This document shows positions 45,801 through 53,989 of a stretch of DNA of 64,000 nucleotides, piece after piece. The notes below the pieces were generated by a model. The model did not search any database, was not told where the DNA came from, and saw only the letters and a list, made by a program, of their open reading frames with translations. The stretch covers positions 58,815-122,814 of the forward strand of contig DRGL01000074.1 in NCBI GenBank assembly GCA_011050085.1. The letters run 5' to 3'. Source of the DNA: Pricia antarctica. Lineage in GTDB: Bacteria > Bacteroidota > Bacteroidia > Flavobacteriales > Flavobacteriaceae. The number at the start of each line of letters is the position of its first letter. Position 1 is the stretch's first letter. A program made the position numbers and the translations under genes.

Positions 45801-46395
45801 CTACACGTTCCATCAATACGGTAATATCATCCGCAATTTTATCGTGTACATAAGTTTCGTCCCAAGTGGAAAATTCCTTTAGACCTTGCATAATCGGGTG
45901 TTCGCTATCGACAATTTTGGCTTCGAAGACGCCCGTGCCGTGTTCCTTAAACTGTGCTCCCACCAAATCAATATAATCAGGGGAATTCTTAAAGCAAAAG
46001 CTTGCGGAATGTAAGGGGATAAAAGCATTGCCTTCGGATACAAAATCCAATAATGCCGTTTCCTGTGCGGATCCGATGTTTTCATGATTGGCATACACAA
46101 TCAAACCATCGTAAAGATCCAGGTTCTTTTCATTCAAGTCGTCTACGTTTTCGGTATACGTAATATTAATACCCTCTTGTGTCAACGCAGTAGCTAAAAT
46201 GGGGAAGTAGGCCCTTGAATTATGATGCTCGATTTCGTGACCTAGAAATAGGAGCTCAATTCTTCTTGGCCGATCATCGGCAAGTTCTTTTTTAGAATCC
46301 GATTTGCATCCCATTAAAAAAATAAGGGGTATAAGTATACTGGCAAATCTTATCAAATATGTTTTCATGAGCCTTTTAAAATAGTGTTTCATCAA
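42868..46395 (-). CDS. ThuA/propeller/HEAT/cupredoxin multidomain lipoprotein
   Basis: A 1175-residue exported lipoprotein (Met10 at 46368 is the better start; lipobox LMGC follows). Domains in order: ThuA-like (about 42-250, FLGHEIEHHNS, PLHSASFCF, YGHDERTW), a membrane-bound-dehydrogenase-type propeller (about 290-670, with calcium-like loops DTDGDGKADK and DTDGDDKADV), HEAT repeats (about 690-860), a galactose-binding-like sandwich (about 885-1020), and a C-terminal type 1 copper domain (about 1045-1175) with His in MQHNLVI and the azurin motif CTFPGHWRIM. The similar planctomycete-type proteins end in a CxxCH cytochrome domain; here copper replaces haem. It probably oxidises a sugar in the periplasm. 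Confidence 0.88.
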   Translation of the reverse strand: MMKHYFKRLMKTYLIRFASILIPLIFLMGCKSDSKKELADDRPRRIELLFLGHEIEHHNSRAYFPILATALTQEGINITYTENVDDLNEKNLDLYDGLIVYANHENIGSAQETALLDFVSEGNAFIPLHSASFCFKNSPDYIDLVGAQFKEHGTGVFEAKIVDSEHPIMQGLKEFSTWDETYVHDKIADDITVLMERVDGDHHEPWTWVKNHGKGKVFYTAYGHDERTWSNPGFQQLVKQGILWAVNDKVKANWEEFSKDIPTLTYEERDSIPNYEKRDPAPKYQLPLSPKESAKLIQVPAGFDLELFASEPDIINPIAMNWDEKGRLWVIETVDYPNSVRDDRGIGDDKVKILEDTDGDGKADKVTVYAENLNIPTSFAFYDGGIIVSQAPQFIFLKDTDGDDKADVKEVLIEGWGTFDTHAGPSNLQNGIDNAIYGVVGYSGFEGNIFGQDLNFRQNMYRFNPKKNYFEVLTNTSNNTWGLGITEDNSLFASTANNTHSVFLGIPNKIMDGLVGIPAQGSLKIDGHYAMQPITPNYRQVDVFGGFTAAAGHHFYTARNYPSKYWNRFAFVCEPTGGLVHIAEIEKNGAGYLESDGGNLFASSDEWVSPVEAKVGPDGNVWVADWYNFIIQHNPTPNKEQGGFDAENGKGNAYENPLRDKSRGRIWRVVPKNGQEKEDLKLDRDDPNALIAALSNNTMFWRMTAQRLLIERNNKDVLPKLYKIVNNSNLDGLGMHPAALHALWTVEGLTDLNTDTEAYNVVTGGLYHPAEAVRKAAIQALPKNETTDASILKANILTDKSPKVRMAGLLYFAERPASATIGKKLHDLVDDENISSDSWLAKAYFAAASAHADGFMSEYAKANPEYKFDSSNNGARESVAYDDRSWKTMPLPQFIEDAGLEMDGVVWFRKNFNFNAGATSAIVSLGPIDDSDVVYINGKQIGATESDYARNRYYNIPKGLLKNGVNTIAVRVEDTGGGGGIYGKPEQLYVRSDEKTVQLAGAWKYEVETDFSENSNNTFGGVSVAEFLAKSYNKNDMAGNDANDADNEKRTVINIKTVQNEMKFDLSEFVVEAGVQVELVLENVDFMQHNLVIVQQGQKEKVGEAADKLAADPQGAQQQYVPKMAEVLFATALVDPEQTVTLRFTAPSEAGDYPFICTFPGHWRIMQGVMKVVSN

Positions 46396-46519
46396 TATTA
46401 AGTAAAAATTTTATCGAATAACTACTATAATTTATCCAAGTCTAACTGTTTTATATCATTAAATTAGACAATTACTATTTTTACGGATAAATTAGTTGTT
46501 ATTACGTCAAGAAATCTTC

Positions 46520-47389
46520 ATGAAATTAGCCCTAAAAAAATCGCCTATTCCGCAAATGAATGCCTTCGTTGCAAAGCATTTACATCAACCTATTTTCGAT
46601 CCGGACTGGCATTTTCATCCCGAATATCAATTATTTTTAGTTTTAAAAGGGAACGGAACCCGGTTTGTAGGGGATAATGTAAGTGCGTTTAAGCCCGGCG
46701 ATATCACCTTCACCGGTCCTAATTTACCCCATTTATGGCGTAGCGATATCGAAGCTTCCGATGTAGCCCATAGCGACAATTGTGAGGGAATCGTGGTGTA
46801 TTTAAATGAAAACCTTATGGGAAAAAGCCTATTACAGACCGAAGAGGCTATTCGGATAAAGCAGCTGTTCGAGAAAAGCCTTCGCGGATTGGAAGTGGTC
46901 GGCGAGATGAAGGAAACCCTTGGCAAAATGATTGTAAAACTACTTCGTTCAAATGGATTCGATGGCGTATTGGCCTTGCTAGGCATACTTGATACTTTAT
47001 CAAAAACAAGTAATGTAGAAACCTTGGCAAGTGCTGGCTATACAAATACTTTAAAAAAGGGTGATACGGAACGAATGAATACTATCTATGCCTATGTCAT
47101 GAAAAATTTCAAGCGGAAAATGGCCGTTTCCGAACTTGCGGAACTGACCAATATGACCCCTACATCTTTCAGTAGATATTTTAAAATTCATGGAAACAAG
47201 ACTTTTTCTGAATTTGTAAGTGAAATACGAGTAGGGCACGCCTGTAAACTATTGATCGAAAAAAAAATCAATGTATCCGAAGCTTGTTATGCTAGTGGCT
47301 TTCAAACCCTCTCCAACTTTAACAAGCAATTCAAGGTTGTTACGAAGAGAACCCCTATGGACTATAAAGAACAGTACCGAACAGTCTAA
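46520..47389 (+). CDS. AraC family transcriptional regulator
   Basis: 289 residues from the ATG at 46520; the upstream TTG at 46496 is a poorer start. The N-terminal cupin has HFHPEYQLFLVLKGNGTRFVGD and FTGPNLPHLW, typical of sugar-sensing AraC proteins. The C-terminal pair of HTH motifs (about 190-288) has KMAVSELAELTNMTPTSFSRYF and NVSEACYASGFQTLSNFNKQFK. It is divergent from the ThuA-epimerase-oxidoreductase operon by about 125 bases, so it is the likely regulator of that operon. Confidence 0.92.
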   Translation: MKLALKKSPIPQMNAFVAKHLHQPIFDPDWHFHPEYQLFLVLKGNGTRFVGDNVSAFKPGDITFTGPNLPHLWRSDIEASDVAHSDNCEGIVVYLNENLMGKSLLQTEEAIRIKQLFEKSLRGLEVVGEMKETLGKMIVKLLRSNGFDGVLALLGILDTLSKTSNVETLASAGYTNTLKKGDTERMNTIYAYVMKNFKRKMAVSELAELTNMTPTSFSRYFKIHGNKTFSEFVSEIRVGHACKLLIEKKINVSEACYASGFQTLSNFNKQFKVVTKRTPMDYKEQYRTV

Positions 47390-47417
47390 TGGGCAATTTG
47401 AAGGAATAGACCGGTTC

Positions 47418-48929
47418 TCATTCGCCTACCAAAACGACCCGTTGATAACGCGTCATGGATGGGAAAGTATCGTCGGTAACTTCTAGAATAATATGGATGG
47501 TCTCGCCTTTTCCCATATTCTCAGGGATGTGCAGTTTTGTTGCAGGCGATTCTTTTTTTGGGATTGAAATTTCACCTGCATACGTACCTGCCTCTTTATA
47601 GTGCCACCATGTGTACCGCAATTCGTCGCCATCGGGATCCGTCGCTGTACCGCTAAGTTCTATAGTGTCGTTCGGTTGAACCGGTATTTGATGGGGATGG
47701 TTTAATTGTACGACAGGGGCATGATTTGCCTCCTTATAGGTTTTGACACACCAATCGGCACGCGCCGCAAAATCTAGTTGCAAGTCTTTGATCCATCGAA
47801 TCTGTGGGTAGGCATTGTCCATTTTTTTTGTGAACGTATTGTACTCCGCTACTTCCTCACCATCTTCCCAGCGATATGCCTTTGTCTTTGATTGCTTCAA
47901 ACGTCCTCCCCAACCGCCGAATTCAGGATACTCCAAATTACCTAAACCCACATCGATAAGATGAAGAAATGCGGGCGAATCGCCTTCGGAAATAAAATCC
48001 AATATATTGAAGCTTCCCCATTGGGCATTCTCTAGTTTGTTCGGGTCCCCATGTACGTGTTCGTCATCGCCGTCCTGTTTTTGACCGTCGCCATAACTAT
48101 AGTACATTTTTGTCAATGGCCCATGGTCGTTGATGATGTTTTCGCCCATAAAAGCTCCTTGAAAATAGGAGTGCCAAACCTCGGGCACCGCTTTTTTCCA
48201 ATCATAGGCCAACGCCCCAAATTGCTGCGAATTATAGTAAACCCTTATTTTTGGCCATGCCTTTTCAATATAGTTTTTATAGGTAGCGTCTTGGTCCATG
48301 ATAGTAAATAGAATGGCCTTTGAACTGACTTTTTCTTGCACCTCCTTCCATCGCTCGGTAGTCTTGAATTCGTTCTCAATGGATTTTAAGGCTCTAGCAA
48401 TGGTGTTGGTACCGCCCCAAACCTGAAGATATAGCGGCGAAAGATTACCGTCCAATAATTTCGCCTTGATGAAGTCCGAACCTTCGGTATCCTTTTCCAT
48501 TTCTCCCTCGAAATCAATGTTCCCCACTTTTATCAGACTTCGTAGGTATTCGGCAGTTGGATAGGCCTCAGCATGTAGGCTCAGGTTCGGATACACCTTT
48601 TCATAGGCATTTAACAGGTCTTGCATCCATTGGGTACCCGGCCATCGCAAATCGGTTTTTTCCCCATACATATTTTTGGTCATTTCCATTTCGGAAATGA
48701 AGGTTGTACCTTTGCCATCGCCTTTATAATGCCACATAGAACTACTATAGACCAAGCCTTCCAATTGAAATTCGTTGGCGTAAAGTAGCATACGGATAAA
48801 TGAATCTACATCGTCTATTTCGCCATCGGTGGTTACGATTGTTCTTGGTTTCTCCGGAGCATTTTGGGCATAGGATTGTGACGTAAACCCGAGACTTATG
48901 AGTACAATATAGAATCCTATTTTTATCAT
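47418..48929 (-). CDS. DUF1593 (Sde182-like, nucleoside-hydrolase fold) protein
   Basis: A 503-residue exported protein (signal peptide about 1-21, ending SYAQ). The N-terminal domain has TTDGEIDDVDSFIRMLLYANEF, the Asp-rich calcium site of the inosine-uridine nucleoside hydrolase fold, and the middle has LQVWGGTNTIARAL. The C-terminus is an Ig-like domain (TATDPDGDELRYTWWHY). This is the DUF1593/Sde182 family, found in carbohydrate loci; it probably cleaves an N- or O-glycosidic bond, but no substrate is established as far as I know. It lies 19 bases after the carboxylesterase in one operon. Confidence 0.88.
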   Translation of the reverse strand: MIKIGFYIVLISLGFTSQSYAQNAPEKPRTIVTTDGEIDDVDSFIRMLLYANEFQLEGLVYSSSMWHYKGDGKGTTFISEMEMTKNMYGEKTDLRWPGTQWMQDLLNAYEKVYPNLSLHAEAYPTAEYLRSLIKVGNIDFEGEMEKDTEGSDFIKAKLLDGNLSPLYLQVWGGTNTIARALKSIENEFKTTERWKEVQEKVSSKAILFTIMDQDATYKNYIEKAWPKIRVYYNSQQFGALAYDWKKAVPEVWHSYFQGAFMGENIINDHGPLTKMYYSYGDGQKQDGDDEHVHGDPNKLENAQWGSFNILDFISEGDSPAFLHLIDVGLGNLEYPEFGGWGGRLKQSKTKAYRWEDGEEVAEYNTFTKKMDNAYPQIRWIKDLQLDFAARADWCVKTYKEANHAPVVQLNHPHQIPVQPNDTIELSGTATDPDGDELRYTWWHYKEAGTYAGEISIPKKESPATKLHIPENMGKGETIHIILEVTDDTFPSMTRYQRVVLVGE

Positions 48930-48948
48930 CTTATGGATAATTTCTAAC

Positions 48949-50580
48949 TCATTCTTTATTATACGCCTTATCCAAAAATAAATAACGGGCGTCGTTTTCA
49001 GCGTTTATGGCGCTACTTTCAGTATCGATGACCATTACGGGCGGCATTGTATCATCGCTATCGGCTTTTGGCCATTCGGCAAGATTTTCTCCATTGGGAT
49101 TCCCAGTTTTTACAAAATTGGCGAAATAGTTTAGCATGGTTTCAGAGGCCTTAAAATCATCGGCTGTCCACGCATAATCTTCCACTAAATGAAGATTGCC
49201 CATGGCGTATTCGATTTCAGCGGCATGGGGAGCACCTATTGGTTCAGGTATTTTCGCAGCTTCTGAATTTTTGACCATAGTACCCCCTGCCAATCCAGAA
49301 GCCAGATTTTGATCCCGCAAAGCAGGGCGGATTTTACTGTACAAATAACGGTACACCGGTTGTTCACTGTTTTTCCGGTGCAGGTCGAACCACTTCCAAG
49401 TACTGTACGCGATAAAACGGTCAGATGCCAAATCGGTAGCCGAGCGTTCGATTTCTTTTTCTGAATTACCCGGATATAATTTCAGTACCTCGGCATGCTG
49501 TTCAGGATAGGTCTCCTTGACCTTTGCCATGTAATTTTCTTTGGAATACGAGCCTTGGGTAAAGGCCGATCCCGGAATTTCTGCGGAATTCCATCCTACT
49601 AGTAAGGGAACTTGCGCCTGTTCTTTTGCTTCGAAGATTTCCGGAAGCGATTTCGGTAAAAAATAACCATCAATGACCATTGGGAATCCAAAACGTTTCG
49701 ATTCGTTATAGATCTCATAGACCTCACGGGTAGTCAACTTCCGGAAATCAGCAATACTTGTAAATCCGGCATTTTTCAGAAATTCAGAACCCTCTTTCTC
49801 TGCTTCCTCCAAGGTAACGGGGGCCATGGTAGGATGTATCGCCGCACCACTTTCACCTATCGCTCCTGCAATTAAATCTTTACTTAGCGGCGAGGCCATC
49901 TGGGCGCTGGCACCAATCGATCCAGCAGATTCCCCTGCAATGGTCACTTTCTTGGGGTCGCCCCCAAAAGCGGCAATATTCTTTTGCACCCATTGAAGCG
50001 CCATATTTTGGTCAAGCTGGCCATAGTTTCCCGATGCCTTATAGTCAGATTCCTTACTTAAATCAGGATGGGCCAAATTGCCAAAAACATTCAGTCGGTA
50101 ATTGGTGGTTACCACTACAATTCCTTTTTTAGCCATACTTTCCCCATCATAACGAGGTTCGGAAGCATCACCTGCGACATTTCCCCCACCATAGAAATAC
50201 ACCAGAACAGGCAAGTCCTTCGTGTCGCGCAAAGCTGGAGTCCATACGTTCAGGTATAGGCAATCTTCACTTAGGCCATTGGAACGTGAATTCATATCAC
50301 CAAAAACCATCGTTTGCATAGGTCTGGGACCAAATATTTTTGTTTGGAGTATACCCTCCCATGTATCCAAGGGCTGTGGCGCTTTCCATCGTAAATCACC
50401 AACTGGCGGCTTGGCGAAGGGAATGCCAAAATAGGTTTGTATGCCTGAATGTGTATTATAATTGCCTTCTATCGTTCCATTTTCAATTTTCGTTTGCACT
50501 GGAAAAGCATTTACATTTTGGGCTTTCATATTCTGATTCATTAATACGAGGGAAAAGCTGAAAATAAGTATGTTTTTCAT
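48949..50580 (-). CDS. Exported type-B carboxylesterase
   Basis: A 543-residue alpha/beta-hydrolase with a signal peptide (about 1-20). The type-B motifs are present: EDCLYLNVWTP near residue 105, the oxyanion hole YFYGGGN, and the nucleophile elbow GESAGS. The usual catalytic Glu and His lie in the C-terminal half (GWNSAEIPGS region and GAPHAAEIEYAMGN). It should remove acyl groups from glycans or other esters. It is divergent from the NUDIX-type regulator by 98 bases, and leads the operon with the DUF1593 gene. Confidence 0.92.
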   Translation of the reverse strand: MKNILIFSFSLVLMNQNMKAQNVNAFPVQTKIENGTIEGNYNTHSGIQTYFGIPFAKPPVGDLRWKAPQPLDTWEGILQTKIFGPRPMQTMVFGDMNSRSNGLSEDCLYLNVWTPALRDTKDLPVLVYFYGGGNVAGDASEPRYDGESMAKKGIVVVTTNYRLNVFGNLAHPDLSKESDYKASGNYGQLDQNMALQWVQKNIAAFGGDPKKVTIAGESAGSIGASAQMASPLSKDLIAGAIGESGAAIHPTMAPVTLEEAEKEGSEFLKNAGFTSIADFRKLTTREVYEIYNESKRFGFPMVIDGYFLPKSLPEIFEAKEQAQVPLLVGWNSAEIPGSAFTQGSYSKENYMAKVKETYPEQHAEVLKLYPGNSEKEIERSATDLASDRFIAYSTWKWFDLHRKNSEQPVYRYLYSKIRPALRDQNLASGLAGGTMVKNSEAAKIPEPIGAPHAAEIEYAMGNLHLVEDYAWTADDFKASETMLNYFANFVKTGNPNGENLAEWPKADSDDTMPPVMVIDTESSAINAENDARYLFLDKAYNKE

Positions 50581-50678
50581 TCTAAAATAATTTATTGTCT
50601 CAATTTGTTACAATAATACTTTGTTTTCAAGGAATTTTACAGTTATTTTGAGAAAATATGGTTTTTTGAAGCCAAATT

Positions 50679-51422
50679 ATGAAGCAACTTCCATCAATTA
50701 ACAATTTTATTCCGCATTTAGCTTACGATTCCGTAATTTTTGGTTTTAATGGAAAACAACTTAAAATTCTAATTTTGGAATACCATAATACGGGATTTTT
50801 TGCGCTGCCAGGTGGTTTTGTGAAACGAAACGAGCATGTTGATGATGCCGTAAAACGGGGTCTCAAAGAACGGACTGGCCTTGACAATATTTATTTGGAA
50901 CATTTCAACACATTTGGCAGTTCGTCACGATCTTCACCGGAGGTAATGCGCACCATCATGGAAGCAAATGGCTATGAGGTAGACGAAAATCACTGGATGT
51001 TGGATAGATTCATTTCCATCGCTTACTATTCACTTATTAATTTTAAGGATGTTGCACCTAAACCCGACGAGCTTTCCGATTCTATTAATTGGTATGCTGT
51101 AGATGCCTTACCGAAGTTAATGATGGACCATCAAGAAATTGCTGAAACAGCCTTAAAAACCTTACGGGATAATCTTGATAAAAAGCTGGTGAGCATGAAT
51201 CTTTTGCCCGAAAAATTTACGATGAAAGATCTGCAGAAAGTGTATGAGGCCGTTCTTGGAAAAAAGTTACGGCGTACGAGCTTTCAAAGAAAAATGCTAA
51301 GTAGGGATATTTTGATGCGCCACGAAAAACTGTTCACCGGTGGGGCGCATAAGGCACCTTATCTATATAGTTTTAAGTCATACGATATGGCCGAAGAAGT
51401 TTTCAGTCCAATGGCAAACTGA
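50679..51422 (+). CDS. NUDIX-derived transcriptional regulator (NrtR/AraR-like)
   Basis: A 247-residue protein with an N-terminal NUDIX domain (about 10-150) and a C-terminal winged HTH (about 165-240, MKDLQKVYEAVLGKKLRRTSFQRKML). This layout is that of NrtR and of Bacteroidota AraR sugar regulators. The Nudix box starts correctly (GFVKRNE) but continues RGLKERTGL where REUxEExGU is required: two of the metal-binding glutamates are Gly and Arg. So it should bind a sugar or nucleotide ligand but not hydrolyse it. It is divergent from the carboxylesterase operon and precedes the TIM-barrel lipoprotein; both sides are candidate targets. Confidence 0.88.
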   Translation: MKQLPSINNFIPHLAYDSVIFGFNGKQLKILILEYHNTGFFALPGGFVKRNEHVDDAVKRGLKERTGLDNIYLEHFNTFGSSSRSSPEVMRTIMEANGYEVDENHWMLDRFISIAYYSLINFKDVAPKPDELSDSINWYAVDALPKLMMDHQEIAETALKTLRDNLDKKLVSMNLLPEKFTMKDLQKVYEAVLGKKLRRTSFQRKMLSRDILMRHEKLFTGGAHKAPYLYSFKSYDMAEEVFSPMAN

Positions 51423-51465
51423 ACAACAATAACAGATTACTAAATTCAAATAAACTCAATTTAAA

Positions 51466-52386
51466 ATGAAAAAATTAATTTTTAGAACCGTTTTAGCACT
51501 TACCATAAGTGTAGCTTTTGTTTCTTGCAAAGATACGCCCGAAAAGACAAAAGAAGCCACCACGACTGAAGCCTCCGAGCCGGTTGCTGACGCAAATTTT
51601 GGCGGCCTTGCCCTTTATACCGTACGCGATGCAATGGGTGAAGATGCCAAGAAGACCTTAAAAGCCGTTGCAGATGCGGGCTATAAAAATATAGAAGCTG
51701 CCGGTTATGCCGATGGCAAATTTTACAATATGTCCCCAGCGGATTTTAAAGCCTATCTCGATGAGATCGGACTTACCCCAATAAGTACACATCAAGGTTC
51801 GGTTACCTTAGATAATGCCGAGCAAATGATGGCCGATGTAAAAGCGGCAGGTTTCGAATATTTCGTTATTCCCGTGCCCCCCATGGGTCTCTTTAACTTC
51901 GATCAAGCGACTATGACGATGAACATGACAGGAGGTGCCGCCAATCTCAGTGATATCCTGAACACGCTGGGCGAGAAAGCCGATGCCGCAGGATTGAAAT
52001 TACTATATCACAACCATGATTTCGAATTTAAAAAAGACGAAGATGGCATAGTTCCCATCGATTATCTTCTGGAAAATTCAGATCCCAAATACGTGAACTT
52101 CCAGATGGACCTCTATTGGGTAAAAAAGGCTGGTGCTGAACCTGTTGCCTATTTTGAAAAATACCCCGGCCGCTTTAAAATTTGGCATGTTAAGGATATG
52201 GACGATCAAGGACGATTCGCTCCTGTTGGGGAAGGCTCGATTGATTTTAAAGAAATATTGGCCCAAAAAGAAGCTTCCGGCATGGAATATTACATGGTAG
52301 AACAAGACATGACTTTTGATGGATTAAAACCTCTTGAGGCCATCAAAATAAGCCATGATGGGTTAAAGGAAATTGGATTTGATTAA
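51466..52386 (+). CDS. Periplasmic TIM-barrel sugar isomerase/epimerase lipoprotein
   Basis: A 306-residue protein with a lipoprotein signal (Cys about residue 21 in AFVSCKD) and a short acidic linker. The xylose-isomerase-like barrel follows: YTVRDAMGEDAKKTLKAVADAGY, THQGSV, LYHNHDFEFK (metal His), FQMDLYW (Asp) and WHVKDMD (His). Being membrane-anchored outside the cytoplasm is unusual for a free-sugar isomerase but is seen in Bacteroidota 3-keto-glycoside clusters. The next gene, an FAD oxidase, starts 10 bases after its stop, which suggests paired oxidation and epimerisation. Confidence 0.87.
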   Translation: MKKLIFRTVLALTISVAFVSCKDTPEKTKEATTTEASEPVADANFGGLALYTVRDAMGEDAKKTLKAVADAGYKNIEAAGYADGKFYNMSPADFKAYLDEIGLTPISTHQGSVTLDNAEQMMADVKAAGFEYFVIPVPPMGLFNFDQATMTMNMTGGAANLSDILNTLGEKADAAGLKLLYHNHDFEFKKDEDGIVPIDYLLENSDPKYVNFQMDLYWVKKAGAEPVAYFEKYPGRFKIWHVKDMDDQGRFAPVGEGSIDFKEILAQKEASGMEYYMVEQDMTFDGLKPLEAIKISHDGLKEIGFD

Positions 52387-52396
52387 AGTAATGGTG

Positions 52397-53764
52397 ATGA
52401 AAAGAAAGACATTTATAAAGAATGTGGCCGCTTTTGCTACGATAACAGCATGTAGTCCCATGACCTCCTGTAAATCGGCGAATACAAAAATGCCCGAGGC
52501 ATTGCCGCTTAAACCAGCACGCAAAAACTGGGCGGGTAATTACACCTATAAGGCAAAAAAAGTGTATGAACCCAATTCAGTGGAAGAGGTGCAAGTTCTC
52601 ATAAAAAACTTGGATGCCCAAAAGGCCTTGGGCTCAAAGCACTGTTTCAACAATATCGCTGATAGCCCCATAAACCAAATTTCTACCAAAAATCTTAAGG
52701 GTCTGCTACGTCTTGATGAAGAGGCTATGACCGTTACGGTCGGGGCAGGAGCCAAATATGGGGATTTTGCTCCTGAATTGCACGAAAGGGGCTATGCCCT
52801 GCACAATCTCGCCTCATTGCCACATATATCCGTTGCAGGTGCATGTGCAACGGCAACCCATGGGTCAGGTGTGAAAAACGGTAATTTAGCCACAGGTGTA
52901 TCTGCCATCGAACTCGTTGACGGAAAGGGCCAAATTCTTACTTTGAAACGAGGGGATGAGCAATTCAATGGAGCTATAGTAAACCTAGGCGCCTTGGGTA
53001 TAATCACCAAGGTGACTTTGGATATTCAAAAGACCTTTGACGTACGGCAGGATGTCTTTCAGGATTTACCTTTGGAATCGTTAAAGAATAATTTTGATGC
53101 CATTCTTTCAGGAGGATATAGCGTCAGTCTTTTTACAAACTGGCAAGATCAAAAAATTAGCCAGGTTTGGGTAAAAAGAAGGGTAGATGAAGCAGTGGAA
53201 AATCTTGGTGATGACTACTACGGTGCAAAGGCAGCTACCAGAGATTTACATCCAATAACCGAACTTTCGGCGATAAACTGTACCGATCAAATGGGGGTCC
53301 CAGGCCCCTGGTACGATCGACTACCGCATTTTAAAATGGGGTTCACGCCAAGTAGTGGTGAAGAACTACAATCCGAGTTCTTCATACCTAAAGAACAGGC
53401 TTTGGAGGCTATTTTGGCATTGGAGAAAAAGGGGGAACTCCTATTGCCCCAATTGATGATTACCGAAATACGGACCATTGCCGCCGATACGTATTGGATG
53501 AGTCCGTGCTATAACCAAGATTGCATAGCCATTCATTTTACCTGGAAACAAAATCCAAAAGAAGTAGCCGAATTGATAACAATGATTGAAGGCGAACTGG
53601 AACCTTTCAATTACCGGCCCCACTGGGGAAAAGTGTTTTCCATGTCCCCGGCGGAAATCGCCTCTCGCTATGAAAAATTACCCGACTTCATTGATTTAGC
53701 CAAACGATTCGACCCCGAGGGGAAATTTAAAAATGACTATTTAAATTTGAATATTTATGCTTAG
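52397..53764 (+). CDS. Exported FAD-linked alditol/aldonolactone oxidase
   Basis: A 455-residue flavoprotein of the vanillyl-alcohol-oxidase superfamily, starting at 52397 (MKRKTFIKN; 52391 also possible). The N-terminal signal looks Tat-like (KRKTFIK, with one Arg of the pair changed) and includes a possible lipobox Cys. The FAD domain has ALGSKHCFNN, GLLRLDEEAMTVTVGAGAKYGD, LPHISVAGACATATHGSG (the pyrophosphate loop with GACATATHGSG) and the C-terminal RPHWGK motif of alditol and arabinono-lactone oxidases. No His for covalent FAD is certain, though HGSG is usual for this. Together with the preceding lipoprotein it suggests sugar oxidation outside the cytoplasm. Confidence 0.87.
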   Translation: MKRKTFIKNVAAFATITACSPMTSCKSANTKMPEALPLKPARKNWAGNYTYKAKKVYEPNSVEEVQVLIKNLDAQKALGSKHCFNNIADSPINQISTKNLKGLLRLDEEAMTVTVGAGAKYGDFAPELHERGYALHNLASLPHISVAGACATATHGSGVKNGNLATGVSAIELVDGKGQILTLKRGDEQFNGAIVNLGALGIITKVTLDIQKTFDVRQDVFQDLPLESLKNNFDAILSGGYSVSLFTNWQDQKISQVWVKRRVDEAVENLGDDYYGAKAATRDLHPITELSAINCTDQMGVPGPWYDRLPHFKMGFTPSSGEELQSEFFIPKEQALEAILALEKKGELLLPQLMITEIRTIAADTYWMSPCYNQDCIAIHFTWKQNPKEVAELITMIEGELEPFNYRPHWGKVFSMSPAEIASRYEKLPDFIDLAKRFDPEGKFKNDYLNLNIYA

Positions 53765-53989
53765 GGCAGGGACACAATAGATTGAACCAAGAATCAAGAA
53801 TTTAGGCTTATGGATTAATAGTAAAAAAGGAAGATACTCTTCCAAAGTTCTATTTCCGCCCCAGATTAATCGTTTCTCTTATAAAGAGGTCATTTACCAC
53901 CCTTAAAATACCGTTTCGGGAAATAATTTTAATACACGAATTTAAAAAGAATGCTTTTAAAATTACGTAATCAGTCTTAAGTACATAAA

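Noticed and set aside
42868..46395. CRISPR or tandem repeats inside the giant lipoprotein gene
   Set aside because: The repeated protein motifs (DTDGD loops) are only two copies and part of the propeller domain.
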